A stretch of 64,000 nt of DNA, from assembly GCA_009192285.1 (NCBI GenBank), contig CM018607.1:620001-684000 (forward strand). The letters are read 5' to 3'. Positions 1-13,800 of the stretch are shown here, piece after piece. A model generated the notes under the pieces. That model saw only the letters and a list, made by a program, of their open reading frames with translations, was not told where the DNA came from and did not search any database. The DNA comes from Morchella semilibera (lineage: Eukaryota; Ascomycota; Pezizomycetes; Pezizales; Morchellaceae). Positions within the stretch are counted from its first letter, which is position 1, and every line of letters starts with the position of its first letter. The position numbers were made by a program, and so were the translations under genes.

Positions 1-2591
1 GTGTCATAACCTTCGGATCGTATAAATGTATAAAATATTAAATCAATTACCGTGATTGCCCTGGCGCAAAAATGAAGTAAACAAAAAAAAAGAAGCCCTG
101 GCGCAAATCTTCCATTTTGTAGATGGCGAGTGATATTCCATGACCCGTCCTAGTGTACCCGTTCCTGATATTTTTAAGCCATTAATTGTATGCTCCATGA
201 ATATGTCTTAAAAGGTTATTTTATGAGGGCCAATAACTCCCACCACCACCCTGTTTGATGTGACTGTAGGTCATCCATTAGTTCCATCACACATTGTTGG
301 CTCTTATGACCTCCCATATTCTAAACCGTGCCTCTATCGCAGCTCTTGGTATCAAATTGAAAACTACATATCGTAAGTATAATCGGCAGGCTGGCCCAAT
401 AGATTAAATATATTTGGTGGGTGAGAGGCTGTTGTATTCCTGACCTCTGCTCTAGTGTGCGCAAACACATAGCACCTATGTTTACTATCAAAGGCCCTAC
501 TATACACCACTGATATTACTGCTCGAGTAAGCATATTCAAGCCCAAGATCAAGCACCGCCACGCGGGTGTGGAACCGACAATGCTTGAGACGTAGGTATT
601 TGTTGATCGTAAAAATATCGAACTCCAAAAGTACGCATATCCACCCATTCCATGATTATGAATGTTGGCTTACTATATATAGGCTCTCCATACTCCTCCT
701 CCGGCCGTACCTCGCCCCCATATCTCTCTACAGCTCCTTCTAGCCTTTCTATAATTTGCTGAATAGAAGGCCCACTAAACTACCAGCATGTACACATGAA
801 GGTATGGTCAGAGGAAGAATCAGTAGGACAAACTTGTCAAGAATCTTCACTTATCTATGACTAAGCGAACTGGTGGAAGGATTGTGGGGGGAAATGATAG
901 GATATGCATGTTTCCGTGTCACTTACGCCCATCAACAAGCGCCGCCCCTTTTATTCTGTACCTTCGTTTTTAAACCCAGGCCTTCAAAGCGGCGCTAACC
1001 ACAAACTCTAAGTACCGTATTGAGCATATGGAACCCGTACATAGACCATTCCCCTCCAAGAACGGATGTCTCGTCCCTAAATTTAAAGATTAATTACACC
1101 TTGCGGGCCTGTTTTTTTAACCCTTTGCTGTTGGGGCCTTGTTAATGTTCAAGCATAGTCTGAGGAATCCAATTATGGATCCTAAACTTGTCTAAAAATT
1201 GAGTTATATCGAGTAATTGTCGAGCTACTACCTACCCTGTATTTTGATTATTTTTAATTCTTGAGTCCGTCCGCTCAGGACGCGATGATAAATACTGGTA
1301 CTAATACTGGCCACTAAGTACTAGGTAGCAAAATGAGTAGATTCCTCGATCCTTTGCCCTCTGGTGTGTTTGTAGCGGAGGTGTTGGCTTCCGAAGGCCA
1401 TACCTAAACATAGACACCGTTCCGAGAGAGTGGGGGCATAAGAGGATGGAGGAGGTGGGGGCCCTTACGAAGCGAGGTAAGTGTAACTTATGTGTCCAAC
1501 CTTATGTGGCCGAATCACGTCATCCCGTTTGCAAGGAACGACCCGACAAGCCCTGCAACCTGATGACATGGGTGTTGAGCTTATTTCAACGTCGTTCCTG
1601 GCTATCATGTGATCTATCACTCGTGTTTTCTATACCGTACCACTCAACAGACGGCTCTCACAAACCACATTGATGAAAGGGACACTTCCTCCCACAAATA
1701 GTCAACATGGCGCTGAAATACATTACGGGCAACGAATGAGCCATCACCACATCCCTCTCTTCTGCACACCACAGACATAATGAGTAGGTACTCGTGATGA
1801 TGACATCTACACTACGTGCCGCTCAGACCTGAAACTGCTACTCTTGCTTACAGATGAGTGCTCCCCATTGATTTACCGACACGCCAAGTGCCAAGAGTGT
1901 ATTTAAATATTCCGCACAGATAATGAGAACTGCGATGATGTTCACCCCCGAGATTTGATGAGAGGATCAAAGAGTCTGCCACTATTAGTAAACTAATAAA
2001 CAAAATTTTCAGGAAGATTATCACTAATAGAGGGTAGGGGGCTAAGGGGGGCATTAACAACCGGAGAATCACAGATGACATATTACAAGATAATCCCAGA
2101 ACAAGGTCAACTATGGCGATAAACCTCGACCTTCCCCCCCTAGCAGTAGCCAGCCTCTCCCTACCAACCTCTCTCTAGCAAGATTGCTGTAACCCACCAT
2201 GATAATTTAACGACCGCCCTAGAGCCCATCTTGTTGGCCCAAGAAGGAAGGCAGGGCCCTAGGTAGCTCCCCAAAGCGCCTACGCAACTTGTGAACCCGT
2301 TTCTTGCTCTACTGGTGATAGATCCTATGCGTTACAGGACCAATAACCAGAGAAAGATCCGCTGCTGAAACAATGGGCTGTAATGAAAGAAGCTGAGTGT
2401 CTCGATATGTTGACGCTGATGTTGTAGGTGTTTCCTAGGATGACTTTCATGTCCAAGCCCTTACAGCATTCCTCGGCGTAGCTATCTCGATCATGGTGTC
2501 CTTAGATCTATTCGCTGCCTAATATAGATCATTATATTCTGAGCGCTATTATTGCTAAAGGTGTCTAGGCAAGAAGACCCCGGTGCATATA
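1..2591. other. Intergenic stretch without a recognisable gene
   Basis: I see no reading frame with a known motif, signal sequence or convincing exon structure here. The few open frames (for example minus 364-648 and plus 1446-1673) are short and have no recognisable domain. The base composition is mixed, with no long simple repeats, which fits decayed repetitive DNA. Confidence 0.5.
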
Positions 2592-2779
2592 TACTTTAAC
2601 GCCCGATCGGATATTCCTATGGGCCTGATTTCAGCCTTAAAAAGGGCTTAGTGAAAAGTCAGTCTAATAAAGACCTTATTCAAGACTTTTTTAAGAATGA
2701 TTTGAGGAATATATAAGGTCTTTATTAGACTAACTTTTGACTAAGGCTTATAGGAATATCCGTTCCGGCGTTAAAGTAC
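2592..2779. mobile_element. Foldback (inverted-repeat) element, nested beside the next element
   Basis: The left arm (about 2592-2689) and right arm (about 2705-2779) are imperfect reverse complements over roughly 75-95 bases. Both outer ends read ACTTTAACGCC on their own strand, and both inner parts contain AGTCTAATAAAGACCTTAT. The loop is only about 15 bases. No coding capacity is visible, so this is a MITE or hairpin-type non-autonomous element. Its outer ends resemble the sequence just outside the right end of the element at 2784-3754, so the two may be related or nested. Confidence 0.65.
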
Positions 2780-2783
2780 ACTA

Positions 2784-3754
2784 CCGCCCGTCCGCATATC
2801 CATATGAGGATTACACCATGCTTATATACGTCCGAATCAACCATTACTTGGTACTAACTATGGTATTTCCTATAACGTCCCTAAAACGCTATGGTTTTGG
2901 TCAGAGTTATATATATTCAGCCTTAGTATATGTGATAATGCCTATATAGGGGTTATTTTATTCGGTGAGGGATCTGGATGCACAGGTAGGCCAGTATTCA
3001 CGCCTCTTCTGGCATAGGTAAATTACACAAATTAAACTCTTGATTATTTCTCTATTCAATATGTACATTTACTCTCTACTAGCAACCTTTCCTACCGGCT
3101 TACCTACCGGCTTACCTGCCTACCTGCCTGCCTACCTGCCTGCCTACCTGCCTGCAATACCTGCTTGGCTGGGTGCTGCTTGACTGGGTACTGGATTCGC
3201 TGGATTAGGTGCTGAATTCGCCGGATTGGGTACTGGGTTCGCTGGATTGGGTGACGGATTCACTGGATTCACTGCCTATTTCACCAATTAGCTCATGTCT
3301 GGACGATAACGATGATTTAGCAGGGCCGTGACGGCGGTAAGAAGGAGACTATTACTACGGTATCCATGAAGTGGGGGGGGGGGGGAGTGCAGATGACGTG
3401 ATGAAGCTGTGGGGATGAAGCTGTGGAGATGAAGAAGCCGCTGAGATTAACGTGGAGGTGAAGGTGAAGGTGTGGAGGTGGAGGTGTAGGGGCGGAAGGC
3501 GTGCGGTTTGATATCTGCTAAGTCCTAACCCTAACCCTCAAAAGCTTACGGATTTCCCTAATCCCTATTTCTATATTCACGCTTCTCTCCCGAAGACTAT
3601 TAATTGAGCCCCACACGTCCCTAATTATGTGCCAAATATCAGTATAATCTCCAAATCTGGCTTAATTAGGCCCTATTCTGATAAAATGGTTATAGCAGGC
3701 TTTTATATGCTATCGAGCTATTATTTAGTCCCATACAGATATGCGGACGGGCGG
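2784..3754. mobile_element. 971-bp non-autonomous DNA transposon with 17-bp perfect terminal inverted repeats
   Basis: The ends CCGCCCGTCCGCATATC (2784-2800) and GATATGCGGACGGGCGG (3738-3754) are perfect 17-bp inverted repeats. Each is flanked directly by TA (2782-2783 and 3755-3756). A TA target duplication is typical of Tc1/mariner and pogo-type elements. The interior has no transposase frame. It holds tandem CCTACCTGCCTG units, degenerate GGATTNGCTGG-like units, a G tract, purine-rich GATGAAGCTGTGG repeats and two telomere-like CCCTAA units near 3524-3538. Family assignment is inference. Confidence 0.7.
3091..3280. repeat. Tandem repeat tract inside the TIR element
   Basis: From 3091 to about 3163 the sequence is a variable CCTACCGGCTTA / CCTACCTGCCTG tandem array. 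From about 3168 to 3280 it becomes degenerate units of the kind GGGTACTGGATTCGCTGGAT. These lie within the 2784-3754 element. Confidence 0.7.
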
Positions 3755-3756
3755 TA

Positions 3757-6179
3757 AAGTATATACATGTATCTGATCAATAACTGAGCTAACAGATCAT
3801 AGTCAATCGCAATACATCAAAATATTTGCACCTTAGTTTTGCACTTAATATGGCACTCAAAAAATTTAATTACAATTTTATAAAGGCGACAAAGATAGCA
3901 ACGGCGCCAATTATTCTAGAGACCATATCACTACGGTTAAGCTTAACCTCCACTCCCTCGGAAAGACCGGCAACAAGAATCTTGCTGCTATTTGAGGCAG
4001 CATTAGACATAATGAGGACAATTCTGAAGAATGCATTTGCCTAGTTATGACTGTTGTTGATGCTTACATGACAAGGGTGATAGTTCTCAATCCTTAAGTT
4101 CTGTTAATTTTAAGTAAATACCAAATGAGGTTTCGTAATGCTTTACTACTAATCCTTTAAACTGTTACTGACATTTAGCGATTTTGGCAGCTTTAACAGC
4201 GTTATGGATAAATCGACCGTTCTATGATATGAGACACATCCAATCCATCCTATATTCTACCTATAGGACCCCATTTGAAGCCGCAGACCCTCCAGTTAAA
4301 TCCTAGTTAATTAACTGACTAATTCTTTAAGTACATGGCATCAATTCATATGTACCCAAGGGTCTTTAAAGTAATACAACAAGCTTAATACGCTGGTGTT
4401 GCGGCCACCATCGAAGCTAGACCCAGCTAACCCCCTCCACCCCTGTTCCCAGGTACTATATAGCTCTGTCTGATGCAACTCGATCTATATAAATCAAACG
4501 CATCTCCAACTTTGGGCGCGGTGGCCAGTAGCTGCGAAATCATGGTTCTTTGTCGCCGTTGCATCACTTTGAGGACCCCCCGGGTACATGTTTAGGAAGC
4601 CCCATGCTTAATGCCGAAGTATCAGAAACTATATCCAGTATTCAACTCTCAGTACTTAGGTTTGCCTCGCGAAAACTCTTTTACCCTCATATCTCGCGGG
4701 GAAAGTTACTCCTGCCAGAGAAGTACAAAATCATACACAAAAGGCTACGATTGGAAAGAAGAATCATTTGGGCTTCTCCGACTGGAGCACAGCTGCAAAT
4801 CACAGTTTCTTTAAATATAGGGCAGATAGTGAGATCTAGCCATACAGCCTTAACGAACATATCGAGAGGGTATATTTCTGGCCGGTCACAAACATTTGAC
4901 CAAATCCCGCCCGTATTACTGACTCACGCGGGCCTTAAAAGATGGTTGATACCCTTAGTTCCTATTCAATGATATCTTTCTGGAGCTCTCTTTTAATATA
5001 CCAATTCAGACATTTACGCTGGAACCCTCTACGGAAAACCGACCATACGTAGCGGAATAATCAATAGGCGATGTAACCCTTGGCTACCTTAAGAATTCTA
5101 AGCTGACATTGCAAGGTGGACACATGCTAGTGCTTGTTGCGGTACCTCAAAATACATTCTCCGCGGGCAGCTGATACACTGCGTCGTAGCATAGTGCTTC
5201 TGTCATCTTTAGAAGGCCGATCATGCGCATACATTTTAAATATGCTGTCCTCATTACGAAGGGTGTTAGAGAAGTAAATATGGGGTTGCACCTCTGGCGA
5301 TACCGAACCAGTTACCACTTCAGGGGTTAGTCAGGTGGCCTTAGTTGCCAAAGACTTCAAAACGCCGTCAAGGTGTTATTGGTTTTCTTACAACCCTTTG
5401 GAGCTTCGAAAGACTGGATCCACATGCAGTTCATGCACAGCATAGCCCAGTTTCTTGTGTAGTTAACAGGTTACGTCTCTATACCAGGAAGCATTCAATG
5501 CCGAACAGGCTAACCATTTCAGTCATGTTTCTAATTGCAGGACAAACTCTCCAGGCCCTATCATTATTACAACGCGCGGTGATATCCACATGTAGAGAAA
5601 GTCTCCCTGTTGCTATTTGGTGCCAACATACAGTATGAATAAGAGTATAGCCTACCAAAATTTCGTTCGCTTGCATTTCTCAAATGAAACCTATATGTTA
5701 CCTAAGATATGCAGCTTGCGATCTGTGCGAACATCTCGCGTGTTTCAGGTATGTACTGTGCATAGTATTAGATTACATGTCAATGGCTATCTAATCTTGA
5801 GCGTTGTACCACTGGTAGCCAGTTACATACCATCAGGTGATTCGGGAGCAGAGTGGAGTGATTTAGATAAAGTAATCCCCTACGACAATTCACTACGATA
5901 CTGCCAATGATATGATGGCAGCCTTGGCTTGACGAATTAAGGGAGACAACAAAATAATTGGATAGATAGCATTTGAGAGAGCGCCGTACGCCAACAGACT
6001 TATCTAAACCCCTGTACGTAGTCGCAACCTAAAGCTTCGGAACACAGAAATACTTAGTATACATTTGTGCAGGCTTCACATAGGGCAGATGCTGTTCATC
6101 CAATGCGGGGTCTAACCATATATATAGCCCAGGAGAACGGGATTTCCCATACATATACTACCACCTTACTCTTTTACTA
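3757..6179. other. Intergenic stretch without a recognisable gene
   Basis: A 140-codon open frame on the plus strand at 4550-4972 and several frames at 5345-5910 show no recognisable motif, signal peptide or splice structure. I treat them as chance or decayed sequence. TACATGTA occurs near 3763. Confidence 0.45.
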
Positions 6180-6360
6180 CAGTCTCGGGAATGGGGTAAA
6201 AATGTAACCGTGCGGCTACGGTATTCAGTCAAGGATACCGGTTTAAACCAGCATCGTAAGTAGAATACCCTATCGATACCGCATTAATACCGTATTCTTA
6301 CAGAGTCACTAGCGTAATGACTGAAATGCGGTGGTCAATTTCTGCCCATTTCCGGTACTG
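6180..6360. mobile_element. TA-flanked CAGT-type MITE, family C copy 1
   Basis: The element starts CAGTCTCGGGAATGGGG and ends CCATTTCCGGTACTG, so its ends are imperfect inverted repeats. TA lies directly outside each end (6178-6179 and 6361-6362). A second copy at 24035-24181 shares most of the interior, including TCAAGGATACCGGTTTAAAC. This copy has about 34 extra bases. It has no coding capacity. The CAGT end with TA duplication matches Tc1/mariner-derived MITEs. Confidence 0.8.
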
Positions 6361-6362
6361 TA

Positions 6363-9300
6363 CTACTCTACCGGTACCGAATTTATGGAAAGGGCCCGAC
6401 CTTGTCGCCTCAAGCGTGTTCTATAAGGTCCTTTCGACATAATTTCTACTAGAATATGTTCTTAGGCGGGGCCCATTTCTATTTAACTACCATATCCATT
6501 ATGGTTATTCGGCTTGACAGGCTGTGACTGTGAAAATCGATAATTGAAAAACAGTGTTAATTAGGCATGATTTCATACCGCGCGACGCTAGCCAGTCGCC
6601 GTGACCACTCAGTCCCTTTTCACTGCCCCTCCGATTTACCGGTGGTACTATCGTTTTTCGATCAACCCGCCTCGACGTCTCTCTTGGCAACGACCTAATC
6701 AAGGGAAGATTTCTAAGCCGACTAAAATTATTAACAAGAAGAGTGTTCGCGCCAACCCGCTGGCCTTGCGCGGTATATAATTTATATATATTAGTGGAGG
6801 TGGGGGGGTTGATAAACCAATCCGCGCACGACCGACATTGATCCCAACCAGAACTGGCAAGCCAAGTGTTATTCGGACTAGCCTCTATAGATAGGTTTTA
6901 TCGATATAATCTCTAGAACACTGGAGAACACTAACATATCTTTGCCAACAGTGGCATGGGCGACTCCAGCTACTCGATTCTGGATAAATTTTAACGATTT
7001 TCCCCATATCCGGCTAGCCGCTGCACAACAGTACATTGTAGGAATAAATGTGGACTGTGAGGGATTTTTCTAGACTAATCTAGGCAGGAACTGTTTCGAT
7101 ATAGGCGAACTTTGATCTATGGCAGTGGCCTTAATATAGGCTTGCGCCCTGTGCTGTGCTTAGGGTGAAATTAAGTATTATCCTACTTGCGCTGGCAACT
7201 ATGCTATCACGAGAGACAGTACTTAATTTCACCGCAGGTAACAAGGGAAGGGGCGGTATACCTCCTTCCCCAAGTACAAATAACAGAGAGCCAACGGAAG
7301 ACAGAAAATAGAAGCTATGTCTACCAGAACTTCGCAATGTGAGTGATACTATTGGTGCATGAGCATATTGCTCACCAGTGGACCAGGAGTAGCTGCTCAG
7401 CCTTGTGAATATTTAGCTTACGGTGTCGGTGTCGATTAGTACTTCAAACACCTCCCCTTGTCGTGTGCGGATATACATACACTTAGTACATACTTTGAGT
7501 ACGTACACGCCTATACTCGGGGCAGGCAACAAGAGCCTGAAAATGCAAGCCGCAAAGCAGGGGCCCAACTTGGTAGTCTTTTACTAGTCGCGAATCAGAG
7601 GTCATTACCATTAAAAGTCATTTTCAGGTTCTTCTTACATGCCCCGATTACATGTCACTGCAGTAATAACTCTCACGGCCAGCCCGCGGATGAGCTAGCG
7701 CTAGTTTCAAAACCTACTGGGTACCGCTATACCGTATATATATTGACGGCGGCGAAGCAGGCGACGAAACAAAATACTTGTGCCTGAGGTTGACAGATCA
7801 ACAGTCATCTTTAATTAGGCTAGGTAACGCAGCGGATCTGCGTGTCGCTCAAGACTACAGATTCTAGGGGCTATGAATTTCGATAGAGCACTCGCGACAG
7901 GCAACGAGTACCCAATATTGCAGGTGTACTGTACTGGCGTATTTTCCCCTTTAATTGGATATCAATTACGTCTCAGGCCCTGCATTTTGGGGTAATTCAT
8001 ACCTAATAGGAGCACATGGACATGCAAAGCGCGGACCATAAAAAAAAATGCGTCGGGCAGTGGCAGATATCTCTACCGTTATTACCACAGCATGTGCGTA
8101 AGCGTGCTGTGCATGTGCTTGGACTAGAAAATACTCCAATCTTCTCCGTATATCCACCCCATGGCGTTGGTCCCGGAGGCCGCCTCCTTTGTGTCCAGGC
8201 ATGGAATATGCAGCTGCGAAAAAAATCGCTTCTACACGGCTTTATTCTGCCTTCCACTATTTTATACGTGGTCTACTCGGTATTCAATCCTCACCGAGTA
8301 TCCTTATAGTCTGGCCCTCACCAGGGGTTTGCCGGGGGCGCGCGGTCGGCTTAATAACGAGTGACATCTTGTGATTAACTTTCCATTATCGCCTCCGATG
8401 CTCGCAAAGGTATCTCTCAAGTCCCTGGTGAAAGCCTATAACGAGACCCTGCATTAGTGGATCCAAACCTTGTTCCGGTATGTGCACTGCTGGACCATTC
8501 ACTAGATAGAAACTGACGGCACTAGTTCGCTCGTCGCCATAGAGTTGCTACATTTATGTGATGGCGGGTCTCTTCACACTAGACCCGGTGGATACATTTC
8601 ACATATAGCGCCACGGAAACACAAATTCATAGCCTCGCCGGCCATCAAGTGTGCCGCTAGGCTGTTCAACCTACTGGATTTCCCGATAGGAGGGTGACAG
8701 CTAGCTAGAAGGGCACTCTAGTTCCAACCTTCTTGCCACAGAGGTTACGTCCCACCACCCCCAAAAATACCTGGCAGCCCATCTTCTTGGTGTTGAAACG
8801 AAAGTACTGCCAGCCATACTATGTGTCGCAACGTCCTCGTGCTTCGGTGCTCTGGCCACGTCGCTAAAGAACGCACTCTGGAGAGGACGTGGGACTTGGA
8901 CAGAATGGTCTATAGATGAATGAGACATACTGTATGCAACCCTTACCAACGACTGCCTACCTCTCTACTCCATGCTCACCCGCCCCCGCCGTTTCCAATT
9001 GCAAAGTAGCCCGGGTGCCCACCACAGCCTGGAAAACGCCCTAAGTGCCCGTAAACCTTCCCCTAGAGAGCGACCCCACCCAGCTTAGCCGTGGGCCTAA
9101 AAAGCGGTGGTTTTCCCTCGAGACACATACAGCTAGCAGACCTGGATTCGCCTCCGGAGATTCTGTAATCTGTCTGCTTGCCCTTGGTGATCATTCGACT
9201 AGGTGTGGCCGCGATTCAGATCAGCAACAAACAAGTGACTACATGTATCTACCAACTATCACGGCAATGGCATTCCACTGAAGCCGTAGAAACCCCCCGA

Positions 9301-9372
9301 AGAGAGCCGCAATACATACAACAGCTAGCCACCACCATCCCCGATCCACCGACGCCCACCGCCGACATATAA
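6363..9372. other. Intergenic stretch with decayed dispersed repeats
   Basis: No gene was recognised. The segment 8281-8610 is similar to 36420-36620 (shared words include GTGATTAACT). The segment 9077-9125 is similar to 53433-53480 (shared word GGCCTAAAAAGC). These are degenerate dispersed repeats. Open frames at 7458-7787 and 8016-8374 lack recognisable features. Confidence 0.5.
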
Positions 9373-10839
9373 AGTACATCCCAGGACTCTCTATACACCC
9401 CCCGCCCCCGCCCCCCCCCCCGCCCCGCCCCTCAAACGCTTCGCAGCCACCTACAACCCCAACCCCCTCCCCCCCCTCCTCTCAACCACAATCCCCTCCC
9501 CGCATCGCCCCCGCCAGGTCCTCGCCCCCATCGCAATCCCCACCCTCAGCTCCGCAATCTGCTGCACCAAAAAGGTCCATCTCGGCCCACACACGCACCC
9601 GGCCAGACGCGCAGCGAGACGCGGCAGTGGTATGCCCACGTGTTTGTGCGCTTTGAGGCGCTCTGTGCGGTGTGTATGTGTATGTAAGCGACACTGTACT
9701 GTGCTAGGAACGAGTGATTCTGGGTGAGTGGGTGAGTGTTTATGAATGGGTGGGTGGGTGCGGACGGGGTGGGGGTGGGGTGGGGATCAGCTGACGCTGC
9801 GCGAGCGGGCATGTGTGGAATTACGTGAACGAGTGAGCATGTGTGAACAAGCGAGTGTGGAAACGAGTGCGTGTCTGTGAATGACTGCGTCGATGATGCA
9901 GGAAGAAACGGGGGAAGGAATCAAGGTGAGTGAGCGAGTGGCCGCCACAGAACAATTAGTGTAGCTATGACGCCCCCTCTGGAACTAAAGCCAGCACGAA
10001 CAATCATTGACACCAAGGGAGTTCGAGGGCCCAGGGGCCAATGATCAAAAACACTGCATTTACGGATTAAGTAGAAACATATGTAGCATAAAAAAAGGAA
10101 AAAGGAAAAAGTAGATTTTTTTATCCAGTACAACAATCCCTAGAGAAAACAAAAACCCGAAAAAAAAAAAAAAAAAAAAAGACAAATCGTTCACACCACG
10201 CACGCACGCTCTCTCATCTTAAACGCTCCAAAGAGGAAGACTTCATAAAAAAAAAAGGGGGGGGGGGGGAAAGAAAATAAGATAGTAATACAATTTTTTT
10301 GCCTGGAAAGGAAAAAGGAAACAATTTTTTTTAAAAAAAAAGAACGCTTAAGAAAAAAGAAATGTAAAAGAGAAAAAGGAAAGAAAAAAAAAGAGAAAAC
10401 CCTTTTTGTATACCCCCAACCAACCAAGCTACACCCCCCCCCCCCCCCCAAACTAATGCGCCCTGCTCCGCTCCCAGGATTGGTACGCCGTCATCCAAAA
10501 GAAAGAAACCAACAAGTCGTAAATAGAATAGAATAGAAAGAGGCGAACAGAATAAAACACTAACTATAACTAGAGAACCTACTGAAGGGGGGAGAGAGAA
10601 GTAATGAAAAGAAAAGAAAAACCCATGGAAAGTAATAGATACAAACAACGCAAACACGTTAATAATAGCAACAGATTCCCAAAGAGCTCCCATCCCCCTA
10701 CTACCTCAAAAAAAAAAGAACCCAATTCCAATTCCATCAGATAACTATAATACACTCATGATACTCACTACACACTAATTCGTGAGCCGCGAAAAGAGAA
10801 AATGAAAAAAATGAAAAAGCACGCCCAAACATCGCATCG
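9373..10839. repeat. Low-complexity region downstream of the Zn2Cys6 regulator
   Basis: A C-rich block (about 9397-9600) is followed by GTGAGTG-type repeats. Next comes an A-rich region with homopolymer tracts: about 20 A near 10161-10180, 13 G at 10257-10269 and 16 C at 10434-10449. It lies 3' of the minus-strand regulator and may contain its 3' UTR. The proline-rich frames here are composition artefacts. Confidence 0.6.
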
Positions 10840-13800
10840 CTATTTCTCCCAAATGCGCCCCATCCAGCTCCCTTCATCCCAATCTTCTATGCCTCTTCCA
10901 TTCACAAATACAGCCAAATCCTCGGCCCCGCCACCGCACCGCTCACCTTTATCGAGCTCCCGCTGCAGTTGCTCATGCTCCATCATCCGCTTTCGCTCGA
11001 CACCTTCCTTCGGAGTCTGTGCTGGCGCCGGCGCCGGCATCGGCTGCTGGTCTGCGGCGTAGCTAGCCAGGCTGGTCAGATACCCTTCTGATTGTGCGGC
11101 TGGCTGCGCGGGGGTCTGTCCCTGCTCCGGTCTGCGGTGGGGCGACGATGTAGGCTGTTGAGGGCGTGCTGTCGTTCCTCCTGATGTTCCTGCAGCGGCA
11201 GCAGCAGCAGCAGCTTGTTCTTGCTGCTGACGGGGCGTATTGACGGCCATCCAGCGGTCACCGCCGGGAGGGTTACTAGCGCCTTCGGCGGCGAGGAGAA
11301 GGGCCTCTACGTCACCTTCGCGTTTAGCTACCACGCCAGTGCTGCCTTCGCGCTTAATTTCAGAGTCGTGGTTGGCGGTCTCGGGGGCGGAGCGTTTCTG
11401 GGCTATATGTGGGGGAGGTGTATTAAAGGAGTCGCGGGAAGTTGCGTTCTCACTATCAGATATACCGGTAAAGTCATGGAAGAGCTGTTCAAAGCGTTTG
11501 TACTCTTCGTATCCACCGCCGAGACCATCTTTAAGTCTACGAGCAACAGCAGCTTCAGGCTTCTCCGGAGCGCCGTCGTCACTGTTGGCACCGTCACCGT
11601 GCAGTCGAACGTATTCACTGCGAACATTCTGGAAATACTTTCGCATGCGGCCGAGGGTGAGGAACCAGCCTTCGGCCATGCGCCACATTCCCTTCATCTT
11701 GGTGATCAATTCGACGGCTTTCCTAGCCTCGAGACCAGTACCCTCAGCACTACGACTACTACGGCTTCCATCCATGTCCTCGTCTTCATCATCACCCGAG
11801 GCGCTAACCTCATGCTGTGGAATGCTACCGGTTATGTATCCTGATTGGTCCATCCATGGGAAGCTCCAGGCGTACACTCCCGAGACACCGACCATATAGA
11901 CTGCGAAGCCGACGGCGGGGGTCTCGACGGAACTGTTCCATTCTTCAAGCCCGTTCACGATCTGCATGATACCGCGAGCGCATCTGAATATTTCCTTTGC
12001 AGAGTCTTCCCACCAATCCGAAACTGTTCTTCCAGGTTCAAGTCCCTCCCTATCGGTCTCTGGGTCATCCGGAAGGAAAATTGGTGGATCGAGAGGACCC
12101 TGGGGGCGATTAATACGCAGTGGCAGGAAGGGGATATATTCCCGATGCATGATGACGAGGCAGAGGAAGTAGGTGATGTGCATAACTGCATATGCACTTG
12201 AGGTACGCGAAGACATGTGAGCAGACAGTGTTTGCGCAGAAAAGTGTAGATGCCTAGGCAGAGACGAATGGAATCCATCAAGGAGCTGTGACAGCCGGTA
12301 GAACTTAGAATGGGGCGACCATGGAGGGTATTTCTCCTGCCTAATGAAAAGTCAGCTAATGAGGGAAGGACGGGGGTGGGGGTGAGAGATCGATAGATTA
12401 GTTTATACCTTCTTCCGCCAGCACAGGCCCAATCCTGCACCCTTCCCCAAATCTCAGTAATCCTGACAACCCTAGCCAAAATACCTTCATCTTCGCCCAC
12501 TTCCCACCGCTTACTGTCCCCCCCGTTTCTCTCTTCTGTCTTGTCGTATCCGTCAACCGACAGGAACCCGGTCCTCACACCCTCACCAAAAAGGAACCCT
12601 CTCTCCTCACAGGGCAATTGCACTCTTGACGCCTCGGCGAGTGAGATCCCACTTGGCCTGTACCGACCAGAGCTTAGAGACCGATCAAGCATGAAAAGCG
12701 CCCAAAACGTCCGTCGCCTCACTTCCTTCTCGATAAACTCCTTGCCCGAAACCTTGTTACTGCTGCCGTTATTGTTGCTACTTGCTGTACCACTTCCGCC
12801 ACTAGAAGGCCTAACATTGTTGTCCAACTTTCTTCTCTTTGCGGAGGGGCTTGCCTCGCGCCTGTTCTTGTTTCCGGCCAATGAGAGTGTGATAAACGGG
12901 TTCGCCCACATTGACTCATCTTCGTTGACGTCATCCCAACTCAGTCCCAGGACGCCTCCCATCCTAATAGCGACACCGAGCCACACATACGCCTCAGACC
13001 CTCGGCACATTCCCCACTCATGCACAGCCAACATAAGGATCGCCTGAGTCTTCTCCAGTGTTGGTGTCGCAAACGCGCTCCGTTTTTCACCCGGCGCGTT
13101 GAAGCTGGTGTCGTCGTCGTTGTGAAGCCTGTACTTCAGCGCCGACGCATAAAAGTCTGAAACCGCCGAGGGCGTTGTCAAAGCCGGTGCATGGTGCGCG
13201 ACAAGCGTTGGAACATGCCTAGCAGCCAAGGTCAATAGCCCCAACAATATCAAAGGCGAATGAGGTTTCTCAGGCGCCGGTGGTGTCGAGCCGCCGCCGT
13301 TGGTAACCGCCGATCCCGTTGTAACAACGCGAAGACGCGACAAAAATGTCGGCGGGTGCAGAAATGGCAGCGTAGGCGAGTGGTGCAATTGAAACGCCTC
13401 GAACTAAAAATAAACCACACACAAAAGGTCAACCAAGAAAGTAAAATCAAAGGCCCGGAATCGGGTAAAGCCGTGGGCAACATCCAAAACATACAACTTG
13501 TGTCCACATGGCAGGAGTCAAAATCGGCGCGTCTAAAGCGTCCTTGAACGCCTTCGCACCCTGATAGCTCGCTGGTCCCGGCGCTACGTTGCCCGCTGGT
13601 GCGGGCTTCTTCGGCTTTGGTTTCTTGGGGGCTTCTGCGCGATCGCCTGGGGTCCCATGATGCGGCGCCGCGGCTCCTCCGCCACCGCCACCAGGCGCAA
13701 TGTCTCTACCGGCGCTGTTGTTATTGGTCCTGACGGCGGTCGCGCTCCCAGCCGGGACGCGAGGCGCGCCGCTCACTACCGGCGGCGGATAAGTACATTC

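Noticed and set aside
1446-1673. Open frame with a GTAAGT donor shortly after ATG
   Set aside because: No acceptor with a coding continuation was found downstream; probably chance.
3524-3538. Telomere-like CCCTAA repeats as a sign of a chromosome end
   Set aside because: Only two units, lying inside a transposable element; no extended array.
4550-4972. 140-codon plus-strand open frame
   Set aside because: No recognisable domain, ordinary random composition, no promoter or splice signals.
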